A stretch of DNA of 64,000 nucleotides from an uncultured Clostridia bacterium (GCA_934162255.1 CAKPIG010000004.1:1-64000), one strand, 5' to 3'; counted from the stretch's first letter, positions 1 to 9,059 are shown. Translations and numbers: made by a program. The notes: generated from the letters alone by a model not told the origin.

Positions 1-16
1 AAATCGAGGGCTTAAC
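1..16 (+). rRNA. 3' end of 23S rRNA (partial)
   Basis: The first bases (ATCGAGGGCTTAAC) resemble the conserved 3' end of clostridial 23S rRNA, and a 5S gene follows about 160 bases later. Only the last few bases would be in the window, so the call rests on this short match and on gene order. Confidence 0.5.
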
Positions 17-117
17 TATAATTTTATTAAAAAATCCTAAAAATATTTCATCTATGTATTTTTGAGTGTGCTTATCATGAATAATTAAAAAAAATGTAAA
101 AAATATTATAAAATCTA

Positions 118-146
118 TTGCATTTTATTAAAAAGTGTATTATAAT
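118..146 (+). promoter_or_regulatory. Promoter in the 23S-5S spacer
   Basis: TTGCAT at 118-123 and TATAAT at 141-146 are separated by exactly 17 bp. Transcription would start near 153, just before the 5S gene, so 5S rRNA and tRNA-Asn could be made independently of the upstream rRNA genes. Confidence 0.6.
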
Positions 147-173
147 TACAAACATGTTAAGTAGATATTAATT

Positions 174-291
174 TTCTAGTGACTATTACATGGAGGAAAT
201 ACCTGTTCCCATCCCGAACACAGAAGTCAAGCTCCAATGTGCCAAAAATACTTACGGGTTACCCTGTTGGGAAAATAGGTTGTTGCTAGTT
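174..291 (+). rRNA. rrf: 5S ribosomal RNA
   Basis: The conserved core CCCATCCCGAACACAGAAG lies at 210-228. The ends pair as helix I: CTAGTGAC at 176-183 with GTTGCTAG at 282-289, including GU pairs. The length of about 116-118 nt is normal. It sits between the probable 23S end and tRNA-Asn, as in an rRNA operon. Confidence 0.92.
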
Positions 292-300
292 TTTATATAT

Positions 301-376
301 TCCTCTTTAGCTCAGTTGGTAGAGCGCTCGGCTGTTAACCGATAGGTCGTTGGTTCGAGTCCAACAAGAGGAGCCA
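301..376 (+). tRNA. tRNA-Asn (GTT)
   Basis: This is a complete cloverleaf. The acceptor stem is TCCTCTT/AAGAGGA with discriminator G and an encoded CCA (374-376). The D arm is AGCTCAGTTGGTAGAGC, the anticodon loop carries GTT, and the T arm contains GGTTCGAGTCC. It lies 10 bases after the 5S gene and is probably co-transcribed with it. Confidence 0.96.
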
Positions 377-378
377 AA

Positions 379-412
379 ATACAGCTAGGTTAAGTCCTAG
401 CTGTTATTGTTT
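379..412 (+). terminator. Terminator after tRNA-Asn
   Basis: ACAGCTAGG (381-389) pairs with CCTAGCTGT (396-404) around a 6-base loop and is followed by the T-rich TATTGTTTTA. It closes the rRNA/tRNA unit. Confidence 0.75.
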
Positions 413-442
413 TATAGAATAATTTTTAGAGGAGAAAAAATA

Positions 443-649
443 ATGAATGAATTAAAATTAAAAATAGAAGGAATGCATTGTACAGGTTGTTCATTAAGAT
501 TAGAAAGAGTTTTAAATAATTTAGAAGGAGTAAAAAGTGCAACTGTAAATTTTGAAGAAAAGCAAGCTACAATAATATTTGATATAAATACTATAAATGA
601 GAAGAAAATAAAAAAAGCAATTGAAGATGTAGGATTTCAAGGAGAATAA
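443..649 (+). CDS. Heavy-metal-associated (CopZ-like) copper chaperone
   Basis: A 68-residue single HMA domain. It probably binds Cu(I) in the cytoplasm and hands it to the ATPase encoded 3 bases downstream. The metal-binding loop GMHCTGC is near residues 10-16, followed by the usual VNFEEKQATI strand. The chosen ATG lies behind AGAGGAG at a normal distance; an earlier in-frame start at 407 has no ribosome binding site and would overlap the tRNA terminator. No copper repressor gene (CsoR or CopY type) is adjacent. Confidence 0.88.
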   Translation: MNELKLKIEGMHCTGCSLRLERVLNNLEGVKSATVNFEEKQATIIFDINTINEKKIKKAIEDVGFQGE

Positions 650-652
650 GCT

Positions 653-2848
653 ATGAAAAAAGTATTATTAAAGATTGATGGAATGACATGCACAGCATGT
701 TCTTCTGGATTAGAAAAATACTTAAACAAACAAAAAGGAATAAAACAGGCAACTGTAAATCTTATAATGAATAATGCAAGCATAGAATATGATGATAATA
801 TTTTAAAACTAGAAGATGTTGAAAAATTTATTGAAAAGGCTGGGTTCTTAAGTTTAGGAATTGATAGGTTTGAAAAAGAAGAAAAAAAGAAAAATAATGG
901 AAAAATTAAGCTTATTGGAATAACTATAATATCAATTATAATACTATATATATCAATGTCACATATGATTGGACTACCAGAAATTTCATTTTTAGATATG
1001 ATGAAATATCCTATTAATTATGCAATTTCTCTATTAATATTAACAACAATTATTATGTTTTTTGGAATTGATATATTAAAAAATGGATATAAAAATTTGA
1101 TACACAAGACTCCTAATATGGATACATTAGTTATGATAGGTGTTTTTGCAAGTTATATATATAGTTTTTATGGAACAATGCAGATTCTAAAAAATAATAC
1201 AATGTATGTAGAAAAACTTTATTATGAATCAGCAGCTATAGTAATATTTTTTATAAAATTAGGAAAATATATTGAAAATAAAAATAAGGATAAAACAAAA
1301 GAAGCAATACAGAATTTAATGACTATTACGCCTAATAAGGCTACTATTATAAGAGATGGGGTAGAAAGTAGCGTTACAATAGATGAAATAAATAAGGGTG
1401 ATATTATAATTTGCAAGCCAGGGGAAAAAATTGCTGTAGATGGAGAAATTATCGAAGGAAAAACACATATAAATGAATCCTTCATAACAGGAGAAAGCAC
1501 ACCTGTTAATAAAGAAATAAATTCAAAAGTAATCGCTGGAAGTATTAACTATGATGGAACAATAAAGTATAAAGCTGAAAAAATAGGAAAAGAGTCTACT
1601 GTTTCTGAAATTGTTAGATTAGTAGTAGAAGCAACAAATACGAAAGCTCCAATCGCTAAAATTTCTGATAAAATAAGTGGATATTTTGTACCAGTAGTTA
1701 TAACTATTGCTATTATAGCATTTATTATATGGATGGTAATTTCTAAAGATATTACATTTGCAATAAATATTTTTGTAAGTATATTAGTTGTAGCATGTCC
1801 ATGTAGTTTAGGACTAGCAACACCTCTTGCAATTGTAATAGCATCTGGTAAAGCAAGTCAGAATGGAATATTGGTGAAAACAAGTGAAGCATTAGAAAAT
1901 GCGCATAAAGTAAAAACAATATGTTTTGATAAAACTGGAACATTAACAAAAGGAAATTTAAGTATTTCAAAGATATATAATTATAGTCAAATAAGTGAAC
2001 AAGAAATTGTAAAAATTGTAGCTAGTATTGAAAACAAATCAGAACATCCGATAGCAAGAGCAATTGTAAACGAAGCTAATGAGAAAAAAATAAAATTGGA
2101 AGAAGTTAAAGAATTCAAAGCAATACCAGGATACGGAGTTCAAGGTGTTATTCAAAATGATGATATATATTTTATTGGAAATGAAAAATTAATGAATGAA
2201 AAGAATATAAAAATAGAAAATAGAGTAGATGTAGATAATCTTTTAAATGAAGGCAATAGTATTTTATTTGTGGCTTTAAACAATAATATGATTGCATTAA
2301 TTGGAGTTAAAGATGTTTTAAAAGAAAATGTATCAGAAGTTGTAGAAAAAATGAAGCAAAGAAATATAGATATAGTTATGCTTACAGGAGATAATGAAAA
2401 GACGGCTAGAGCTGTCGCAAGCCAAGTTGGAATAAATCAAGTTGTTTCAAATGTTACACCAAAAGAAAAAGCTGAAAAAATAAAAGAATTGAAGAAAAAT
2501 GGAATTGTTATTATGTGTGGAGATGGAATAAATGATAGTGTTAGTTTAGTAACTGCAGACATAGGAGTTTCAATTTCTAGTGGAACAGATATTGCAATGA
2601 ATTCTGCACAAGTAGTTATTATGAATGATAATTTAAATAAAATAAATACATTAATAGAAATTAGTGAGAAAACAATTAAAAATATAAAACAAAACTTGTT
2701 TTGGGCATTTTTCTATAATATTTGTATGATACCAATTGCATGTGGAATTTTAGAACCATTAAATATAATAATGAATCCAATGATTGCTGCTTTTGCTATG
2801 ACAATTAGTAGTTTAACAGTTATAGGAAACGCACTAAGATTAAAATAG
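653..2848 (+). CDS. copA: Copper-translocating P-type ATPase
   Basis: A 731-residue P1B ATPase that would export Cu(I) across the cytoplasmic membrane. One N-terminal HMA domain has GMTCTAC near residue 10. The actuator domain has TGES near 281, the ion-site motif CPC is at 382-384, the phosphorylated Asp is D426 in DKTGT, and the nucleotide domain has SEHP and GDGIND. NLFWAFFYN and MTISS in the last two helices fit the copper subgroup rather than zinc or cadmium. The length is typical for one HMA domain. It follows the chaperone gene by 3 bases, so the two form an operon. Confidence 0.95.
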   Translation: MKKVLLKIDGMTCTACSSGLEKYLNKQKGIKQATVNLIMNNASIEYDDNILKLEDVEKFIEKAGFLSLGIDRFEKEEKKKNNGKIKLIGITIISIIILYISMSHMIGLPEISFLDMMKYPINYAISLLILTTIIMFFGIDILKNGYKNLIHKTPNMDTLVMIGVFASYIYSFYGTMQILKNNTMYVEKLYYESAAIVIFFIKLGKYIENKNKDKTKEAIQNLMTITPNKATIIRDGVESSVTIDEINKGDIIICKPGEKIAVDGEIIEGKTHINESFITGESTPVNKEINSKVIAGSINYDGTIKYKAEKIGKESTVSEIVRLVVEATNTKAPIAKISDKISGYFVPVVITIAIIAFIIWMVISKDITFAINIFVSILVVACPCSLGLATPLAIVIASGKASQNGILVKTSEALENAHKVKTICFDKTGTLTKGNLSISKIYNYSQISEQEIVKIVASIENKSEHPIARAIVNEANEKKIKLEEVKEFKAIPGYGVQGVIQNDDIYFIGNEKLMNEKNIKIENRVDVDNLLNEGNSILFVALNNNMIALIGVKDVLKENVSEVVEKMKQRNIDIVMLTGDNEKTARAVASQVGINQVVSNVTPKEKAEKIKELKKNGIVIMCGDGINDSVSLVTADIGVSISSGTDIAMNSAQVVIMNDNLNKINTLIEISEKTIKNIKQNLFWAFFYNICMIPIACGILEPLNIIMNPMIAAFAMTISSLTVIGNALRLK

Positions 2849-2868
2849 GAGAATGAAGGTAGTAAAAA

Positions 2869-3639
2869 ATGTTAAATCAATTTTCAAGAACAGAATTATT
2901 AATAGGAAAAGAAGGAATAGAAAAATTACAAAATGCAAAAGTTGCTATATTTGGACTTGGAGGAGTTGGCTCATTTGTAGTAGAAGGTTTGGTAAGAGCT
3001 GGTATAGGAAATTTTGTACTAATAGATGATGATAAAATTTGCTTGACTAATTTAAATAGACAAATCATAGCAACTAGAAAAACAATAGGAAAATATAAAG
3101 TGGATGTTGCAAAAGAGAGAATTTTAGAAATTAATCCAAATGCAAATGTAGAAACATATCAAGAATTTTTTATGCCAAATTCTAAGAGTCAAATAATAAC
3201 AGAAGATTTATCATATGTGATAGACTGTATAGATACAGTGACAGCAAAAATAGAACTTGTTATGCAATGCAAAAAAGTAAATGTGCCAATAATATCTGCA
3301 ATGGGAACTGGAAATAAAATAGACGCATCAAAATTTGTAATTACAGATATATACAAAACTAATATATGTCCATTAGCTAAAGTTATGAGAAAGGAATTAA
3401 GAAAAAGAAATATAGATAGCCTAAAAGTGATATATTCAGAAGAAGAACCAATAAAACCTGATGAAACATTAGAATGTAGTTGTAAAACTGGATGTATTTG
3501 TCCACCTGGAACAAAAAGAAAGTGTGCAAATAAAAATCAAGTGCCAGGAAGTATTTCTTTTGTTCCTTCTGTTGCAGGATTAATGATTGCAGGAGAAGTA
3601 ATAAAAGAAATTATAGGAGAAAAAGAAAATAATGCATAA
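2869..3639 (+). CDS. tcdA: tRNA threonylcarbamoyladenosine dehydratase (ThiF/E1-like)
   Basis: A 256-residue ThiF-fold protein. TcdA enzymes use ATP to cyclise t6A at position 37 of ANN-decoding tRNAs. The nucleotide-binding GLGGVGS is near residue 30, LIDDD near 52 and LNRQI near 64. The C-terminal SFVPSVAGL is a TcdA signature. A cluster of Cys residues just before it (CSC, GCIC, KRKC, about residues 203-225) is denser than I expect and could bind metal. It starts 20 bases after copA with a modest ribosome binding site. Other E1-like proteins are possible but fit less well. Confidence 0.85.
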   Translation: MLNQFSRTELLIGKEGIEKLQNAKVAIFGLGGVGSFVVEGLVRAGIGNFVLIDDDKICLTNLNRQIIATRKTIGKYKVDVAKERILEINPNANVETYQEFFMPNSKSQIITEDLSYVIDCIDTVTAKIELVMQCKKVNVPIISAMGTGNKIDASKFVITDIYKTNICPLAKVMRKELRKRNIDSLKVIYSEEEPIKPDETLECSCKTGCICPPGTKRKCANKNQVPGSISFVPSVAGLMIAGEVIKEIIGEKENNA

Positions 3640-3644
3640 AATTC

Positions 3645-3673
3645 TTGATTTTTTTATTAGTTTTTTATATTAT
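3645..3673 (+). promoter_or_regulatory. Promoter for the PTS IIA/transketolase genes
   Basis: TTGATT (3645-3650), a 17-bp spacer and TATTAT (3668-3673), 30 bases before the start codon of the IIA gene. Confidence 0.55.
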
Positions 3674-3702
3674 AAAAGAGAATTGTGAAAGGGGAACTAT
3701 AT

Positions 3703-4152
3703 ATGTTAACAGATGTATTGAATGAAGAAAGCATAAAATTAAATGTAGAATGCACTAATTGGGAAGATGCAATAAGAGAGGCTGGAAATGTTCTATATAA
3801 AAATAAAATAATAACAAAGGAATATATTGAAAATACAATAAATGGAACAAAGGAATTAGGCCCATATATTGTGATAGCAAAAGGAGTTGCTATGCCACAT
3901 GCTACCACCAATATAGGTGTTTTGAAATCAGGAATATCATTAATAACATTAAAAGAGCCAATTGAATTTGGAAATAAAGAAAATGATCCTGTTTACTATG
4001 TATTTATGCTTGCTACAAGTGACATGGAGACTCATATTTCAATATTAAGTAATTTATCTGATTTATTACAAAAACAAGAATTTTACAATATATTAGAAAG
4101 TGCAAATAGCCCTTCAGACATTATAGAGTATATAAAAACAAACGAAAAATAA
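3703..4152 (+). CDS. PTS IIA protein, fructose/mannitol-like family
   Basis: A 149-residue cytoplasmic phosphocarrier domain of the PTS EIIA type 2 family. The expected phosphorylated histidine is H66 in AMPHATT, and a second conserved His lies in MLATSDMETH. It normally passes phosphate from HPr to a IIB domain, but no IIB or IIC gene is nearby. The ATG at 3703 is chosen because AAAGGGG sits about 8 bases upstream; an earlier GTG at 3685 overlaps that site. It leads an apparent operon with the two transketolase halves, so a role in pentose or ascorbate-type sugar use is an inference from context. Confidence 0.85.
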   Translation: MLTDVLNEESIKLNVECTNWEDAIREAGNVLYKNKIITKEYIENTINGTKELGPYIVIAKGVAMPHATTNIGVLKSGISLITLKEPIEFGNKENDPVYYVFMLATSDMETHISILSNLSDLLQKQEFYNILESANSPSDIIEYIKTNEK

Positions 4153-4173
4153 AATTTATAAGGAGTAATTTTT

Positions 4174-5004
4174 ATGCTTAGTGTTAAAGAATTAAAATTA
4201 TTAGCAAATGAAAACAGAAGAAAAATCATACAAATGATATATGAGGCCAAAACTACAGGACATCCAGGAGGATCTTTATCAATAATTGATATATTAACAG
4301 CAATTTATGAAATTGATGTTGATTTTAGTAAAAAAGATAGAAGCAAAGTTGTATTATCAAAAGGACACGCAGTTCCTGCTCAATATGCGGAATTATGTAC
4401 AAAGGGAATAATTCGAGAAGATGAATTAAAAACATTTAGAAATATAAATTCACGACTTCAAGGACATCCACATGTACTGGATATTCCTGAAGTTGATGCA
4501 ACTACAGGATTACTTGGACAGGGATTGTCAGTTGCTGTAGGAATGGCAATTGTAAAGAAAAATAAAACAGAAGACAATCATGTTTATGCGATATTAGGTG
4601 ATGGAGAATTACAAGAGGGTCAAATATGGGAATCATTATTACAAGCTGCACATTATAAATTAGATAATTTAATTGTTGTAATTGATTATAATAAGTTTTC
4701 TTCAAGTGGTCCTGTAAATAAAGTTATTAATTTAGAACCATTAGTAGAAAAAATAAAAGCATTTAATTTTCATACAATTGAAATCAATGGAAACAATATG
4801 GAAGAAATTCTGCCAGCATTAAATGAAGCATATGAGTTAAAAGGAATGCCAATTGCGATAATTGCAAATACAGTAAAAGGAAAGGGTATATCATATATGG
4901 AAAATAACCCTAAATGGCATAGTGGAGCAATATCAGATGAGGAATATAAAGTTGCTATGAGTGATCTTGATAAAACAAAGGAGGAAATTGAAAATGCAAT
5001 ATAA
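4174..5004 (+). CDS. Transketolase, N-terminal subunit
   Basis: A 276-residue half transketolase carrying the thiamine pyrophosphate binding domain. GHPGGSLS near residue 30, KGHAVPAQY near 65, GLLGQGLS near 112 and the GDGELQEGQ cofactor motif near 145 are all present. It must pair with the C-terminal subunit encoded directly downstream, whose start codon overlaps this gene's end by 11 bases, implying translational coupling. It acts in the non-oxidative pentose phosphate pathway. Split transketolases are common in Firmicutes. Confidence 0.93.
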   Translation: MLSVKELKLLANENRRKIIQMIYEAKTTGHPGGSLSIIDILTAIYEIDVDFSKKDRSKVVLSKGHAVPAQYAELCTKGIIREDELKTFRNINSRLQGHPHVLDIPEVDATTGLLGQGLSVAVGMAIVKKNKTEDNHVYAILGDGELQEGQIWESLLQAAHYKLDNLIVVIDYNKFSSSGPVNKVINLEPLVEKIKAFNFHTIEINGNNMEEILPALNEAYELKGMPIAIIANTVKGKGISYMENNPKWHSGAISDEEYKVAMSDLDKTKEEIENAI

Positions 5005-5929
5005 TATGATTGAAATTAGAAAATATATTGGAGATATCCTTTGTGAATATGGAGAAGAAGATGAAAGAATATATGTACTAGATAGTGATTTAGGTAAATC
5101 AACTACAAGTGCAAAATTTGGGGATAAATTTCCAAGAAGATTTATTGAAACAGGAATTTCTGAGGCAAGTGCAATGTCAATTGCAACAGGAATTGCTCTA
5201 GAAGGTCAAATACCATTTTTTGTTGATTTTGCAATGTTTGTATCCGGAACTGCATGGACACAACTAAGACAAGCAGCTTATTCAAATGCAAATGTTAAAA
5301 TGATAGTAACATATTCAGGAATGGATAATGGAAAAGATGGAGCATCACATCATGCAAATGAAGATATTGCAATTATAAGAAGTTTACCAAATGTAAAAAT
5401 TCTAATACCATCAAATTTAAAAGAATTAAAACAAGCTATAAAAATTGCTATAGAAATAGAAGGACCTGTTTATATTCGTTGTGCAACAACTGTTCCAGAT
5501 ATAGAATTTGCTGGAGAAGCGCAAATAGGAAAGTCTACTATAATAGGAGACATTGGAAATGACTTTGCTTTAATTTATGAAGGAACATCAACAACACTTG
5601 CATACAAAAGTTTTGAAGCTTTAACAGAAAAAGGATATAGAGGAAAACTAATAAATATATTTTCAGTAAAGCCAATTGATAAAAAGCTAATAGAGAAATT
5701 AGCATTAACAGTAAAAGTAATAGAAACTGTTGAAAATCATTCTGTTATAGGTGGAGTAGGAGGAGCTATAGCAGAAATATTAGCTGAAAATTCTAGTCAT
5801 GCACCATTAAGATATATCGGAGTTCAGGATGTATTTACAGAGTCAGGAAAAACTGATGATGTGAAAGCAAAATATGGATTAACAGTAGAAAACATTATTA
5901 AGAAAATAGAAGAAATAATACTAAAATAA
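4994..5929 (+). CDS. Transketolase, C-terminal subunit
   Basis: A 311-residue pyrimidine-binding and C-terminal half of transketolase. ETGISEASAMS near residue 50, the FVDFAMF strand, and the HHANEDIAI segment carrying catalytic-type histidines are visible. The ATG at 4994 lies within the end of the N-terminal subunit gene and has a perfect AAGGAGG about 9 bases upstream; a more upstream frame start lacks one. It forms the holoenzyme with the preceding product. A strong terminator follows. Confidence 0.93.
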   Translation: MQYNMIEIRKYIGDILCEYGEEDERIYVLDSDLGKSTTSAKFGDKFPRRFIETGISEASAMSIATGIALEGQIPFFVDFAMFVSGTAWTQLRQAAYSNANVKMIVTYSGMDNGKDGASHHANEDIAIIRSLPNVKILIPSNLKELKQAIKIAIEIEGPVYIRCATTVPDIEFAGEAQIGKSTIIGDIGNDFALIYEGTSTTLAYKSFEALTEKGYRGKLINIFSVKPIDKKLIEKLALTVKVIETVENHSVIGGVGGAIAEILAENSSHAPLRYIGVQDVFTESGKTDDVKAKYGLTVENIIKKIEEIILK

Positions 5930-5955
5930 AAGCTGTCTAAAATGACAGCTTTTTA
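5927..5955. terminator. Bidirectional terminator
   Basis: AAAAGCTGTC (5927-5936) pairs with GACAGCTTTT (5943-5952). It has T-rich flanks on both strands and so serves both the transketolase operon and the convergent gene at 5953. Confidence 0.85.
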
Positions 5956-6762
5956 CTTATAAAAATCATGTTCTTGAAATCTATAATAATAAGGTTGAAT
6001 TTCTGGCAATAAATCCTTCATATAAACCATAGAACCATCTAATTGCTGAATTTTTAAATTAGGATAAGTTATAACCATTTTTTTGTTATTAAATAGTGTA
6101 TTTATTAATCTAGAACTTAATTTATTTTCAGAAAATTTATTATTCAGCTCAATCATAATATCTTTATTTAAAACATTTAAATCATTTTGAACTACCATTC
6201 TGACAATGAAGCAATTTATTGCATATGCAGAAAGGAGACAATCAAAAATTATAAAAATGGTAATAATCCAAGTTACTGTAATTAACCTTTTTAATGAAAG
6301 TTTATTAACCAGTAATCTTGTGAATTTTTCAATTCTAGGATGAACAACTCGCATTAAGAAAATTGCTAATATTCCCCAAAAGAAAGAATAATACAAACAA
6401 ATTCTACCATTTATATTAAGTGGCATATTTGAATAATCCCACCATTTAACATGTAAGATTAATTCGCCAATTAAACTTGCTAAATATTCTGTTATAGACC
6501 CAATTATAAATCCTCCAACAAATAGGGTTAAACGATTTTTTTTGAAAAATTGTAAAAATAAAATCATTATAACAGCACCTAATCCATAAATACTACAAAA
6601 CGGGCCATATAAAAAACTTTTTCTACTTTCTAAAACTCCATATCTAACTAAAGCAAAAATAGTTTCAATAAAAAAACCACAAATACTATAGATTATAAAA
6701 TATGCAAGTAATTCCCATAACTCAAAACCTAAAATCTTCTTTTTTTCTCTCGTATTTTCCAT
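5953..6762 (-). CDS. Multi-pass membrane protein, putative ABC transporter permease family (CmpB-like)
   Basis: A 269-residue integral membrane protein with about five hydrophobic segments. The N-terminal part (YFIIYSICGFFIETIF, then RKSFLYGPFCSIYG, then a WWDYS-NINGRICLYYSFFWG stretch) matches the family named putative ABC-transporter type IV, whose function is not established. The last 80 residues form a soluble tail. A good ribosome binding site (GGAGG) precedes the start and a promoter lies at 6783-6811 on the same strand. It is monocistronic and has no obvious partner. Confidence 0.7.
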   Translation of the reverse strand: MENTREKKKILGFELWELLAYFIIYSICGFFIETIFALVRYGVLESRKSFLYGPFCSIYGLGAVIMILFLQFFKKNRLTLFVGGFIIGSITEYLASLIGELILHVKWWDYSNMPLNINGRICLYYSFFWGILAIFLMRVVHPRIEKFTRLLVNKLSLKRLITVTWIITIFIIFDCLLSAYAINCFIVRMVVQNDLNVLNKDIMIELNNKFSENKLSSRLINTLFNNKKMVITYPNLKIQQLDGSMVYMKDLLPEIQPYYYRFQEHDFYK

Positions 6763-6782
6763 AAAACCTCCAATATAGTAAA

Positions 6783-6811
6783 ATTGTACTACAATAAATA
6801 TAAAAAATCAA
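6783..6811 (-). promoter_or_regulatory. Promoter for the minus-strand membrane protein
   Basis: Read on the minus strand: TTGATT (6811-6806), 17 bp, TACAAT (6788-6783), about 20 bases before the start codon. Confidence 0.6.
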
Positions 6812-6882
6812 ATTTTATAGCAAAAACCTTTTTAATTTTTTCTTAATGTGATAAAATTTATAAAAAAATTAGGAGAATTAAA

Positions 6883-7740
6883 ATGGAAGATGCATTTAAG
6901 ATAGAAAATTTTAATGTGATTAAAGATGAAAATAATTATTATTTTTTTAGAGCATTAAACAATGAAGACAATGAAGATTATGAAAAAGGAATAATAACAG
7001 ATGAAAAAGGAAATGTTCAAAAAATAAGAACTGATAGAGAAAGATGCAAAGACAATACTAAATATGATGAAAATTCTATATTAAACTTAGAACAGGTATA
7101 TGACCATGTAAAAATGAATCATAGAAAAGATACAAATTGTATATCACTTTCAATCAGTGCAAAAGTATCTATTTCATATGGAATGGATTATCACAAAGAT
7201 AGATATATTATTGTAAAAATTCCAAAAAAAAATTACGGAAAGCTAGTAATAAATGCTGGACAATATATGCTAGAAGAAATAGACAAAAAAGTAAATGAAA
7301 GTATTGCATCTATAAATGATGATAATCTAGTACAGAAAATAAATAGAATTGAGAATACTAATAGTACAGAGGAATTAATTCAAATAATATCTCAAAAATA
7401 TATAACAAAAGAAAAAATACAAAATAAAAAACATAAATTAAAAAAAGAAATTATGTATATGTCACCAATAGTAAGAATGACTAATTATGGAATATTAAAC
7501 GAAAAACAAACTTCAGAGAAAAATAAAATTATAGCTAAATTAACACTTCTAGAAAGAAACCAAAAAATTGAACCAATAATTCCAAATACTACAAGAAATG
7601 ATTTACTTATAAGGACAATAAAAAATGCTTTTACTTCATTAGAATTTTTGCATTATGGAATAATAAAAAAAGAAGAGATTATAAATATTCCTAAAGAAGT
7701 AGTATATTTATTTGATACAATGCAAAATTCAAAAAATTAG
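6883..7740 (+). CDS. Uncharacterised protein, possible ADP-ribosyltransferase-like fold
   Basis: A 285-residue soluble protein with no signal peptide and no membrane segment. I cannot assign a family firmly. The pattern NYYFFRAL near residue 20, then an HxxxT-CISLS-S-AKVSISYG stretch near residues 80-100, then YIIVKIPKK, resembles the Arg / Ser-Thr-Ser arrangement of ADP-ribosyltransferase folds. No clear catalytic Glu motif is seen. The second half is helical and charged. It has AGGAG 7 bases before the ATG and stands alone between a divergent membrane protein gene and murA. No antitoxin-like partner is visible. Confidence 0.6.
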   Translation: MEDAFKIENFNVIKDENNYYFFRALNNEDNEDYEKGIITDEKGNVQKIRTDRERCKDNTKYDENSILNLEQVYDHVKMNHRKDTNCISLSISAKVSISYGMDYHKDRYIIVKIPKKNYGKLVINAGQYMLEEIDKKVNESIASINDDNLVQKINRIENTNSTEELIQIISQKYITKEKIQNKKHKLKKEIMYMSPIVRMTNYGILNEKQTSEKNKIIAKLTLLERNQKIEPIIPNTTRNDLLIRTIKNAFTSLEFLHYGIIKKEEIINIPKEVVYLFDTMQNSKN

Positions 7741-7805
7741 TGAAAATTCACAACTCACCATTAAATAACATAATATATAGCATAATATAAAAAAGAGGTG
7801 AGAAA

Positions 7806-9059
7806 ATGTCCAAATTTATTATTAAAGGTGGAAAAAAATTAGAAGGGGAAGTAAAAATATCTGGCTCTAAAAACGCAGCATTACCAATAATTGCAGCAAC
7901 TATATTAAATGCTGGTATAACAACATTATATAATGTTCCCAATATACAAGATGTTCAAACAATGTTTGAAATTATAAAATGCATTGGTGGAAAAGTAACG
8001 AAAAAGAATAAAAAGGTAATAATAAATACTAAAAATATACATAGATATGAAATACCAGATGAACTAATGAGAAAGATGCGTTCATCGGTAATCCTTGCAG
8101 GTGCATTAATAGGAAAATATAAAAAAGCAAGATTTTCATATCCAGGAGGATGTGAAATAGGTTCAAGACCAATAGATTTACATTTAAAGGGTTTTGAAAA
8201 ATTAGGAATAGAAATAAGAGAAGAATATGGAGAAATACAATGTTGCACTGAAAAGATAAAATCAACACAAATAAATTTAGATTTTCCAAGTGTAGGGGCA
8301 ACAGAAAATTTAATTTTAGCTGCATGTTTAGCGGAAGGAGTAACAATACTAACAAATACTGCAAGAGAGCCAGAAATCGAAGATCTAATAAAATACTTAA
8401 ATAAATCTGGAGCCAAAATTAAAGGGGCAGGAACTGATAGGATAGAAATTACAGGAGTAAAAAAATTATCATATGAAACCAGTTATAATATAATGCCAGA
8501 TAGAATAGAAGCGGGAACATATTTAATTGCAGGAGCAATAACCGGAGGAAAAGTAAAGATTTTAAATGCAAGACCAGAACATATAGAACCATTATTAACA
8601 AAGCTAGAGGAAGCAAATTGTAGGATAAAAATAGAAAAAAATAGTATAGAAATATTAGGAAACAAAAGAGTAAAAGCAATTGATGTGAAAACAATGCCAT
8701 ATCCAGGATTTCCAACAGATTTACAATCTATAATAGTATCATTACTTATAACTGCAAAAGGAACATCTATAATAACCGAAAATATTTTTGAAAGTAGATA
8801 TAAATATACTCAAGAATTAAACCGAATGGGAGCTAAAATAAAAGTAGAAGGTAGAACTGCAATAGTAAAAGGAACAAAGAAAATACAAGGAGCAAATATT
8901 GAAGCGACAGATTTAAGGGGAGGAGCTGCACTGGTGTTAGCAGCTTTAGCTGCAAAAAGTGAAACTCAAATATTAAATGTACATTATATTCTGAGAGGTT
9001 ATGAAAATATGGAACAAAAACTTAAAAAAATTGGTGCAGATATTCATATTGAAAATTAA
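7806..9059 (+). CDS. murA: UDP-N-acetylglucosamine 1-carboxyvinyltransferase
   Basis: A 417-residue enolpyruvyl transferase of the EPSP synthase fold that makes the first committed peptidoglycan precursor in the cytoplasm. GSKNAALP near residue 20 is the substrate-binding signature, and the catalytic, fosfomycin-reactive cysteine is C116 in PGGCEIGSRP. TDLRGGAALVLA near residue 375 is also conserved. The length is standard. Its ribosome binding site GAGGTGAG is close to the start. It opens the murA-divIB-ftsAZ stretch but is separated from divIB by its own terminator. Confidence 0.96.
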   Translation: MSKFIIKGGKKLEGEVKISGSKNAALPIIAATILNAGITTLYNVPNIQDVQTMFEIIKCIGGKVTKKNKKVIINTKNIHRYEIPDELMRKMRSSVILAGALIGKYKKARFSYPGGCEIGSRPIDLHLKGFEKLGIEIREEYGEIQCCTEKIKSTQINLDFPSVGATENLILAACLAEGVTILTNTAREPEIEDLIKYLNKSGAKIKGAGTDRIEITGVKKLSYETSYNIMPDRIEAGTYLIAGAITGGKVKILNARPEHIEPLLTKLEEANCRIKIEKNSIEILGNKRVKAIDVKTMPYPGFPTDLQSIIVSLLITAKGTSIITENIFESRYKYTQELNRMGAKIKVEGRTAIVKGTKKIQGANIEATDLRGGAALVLAALAAKSETQILNVHYILRGYENMEQKLKKIGADIHIEN

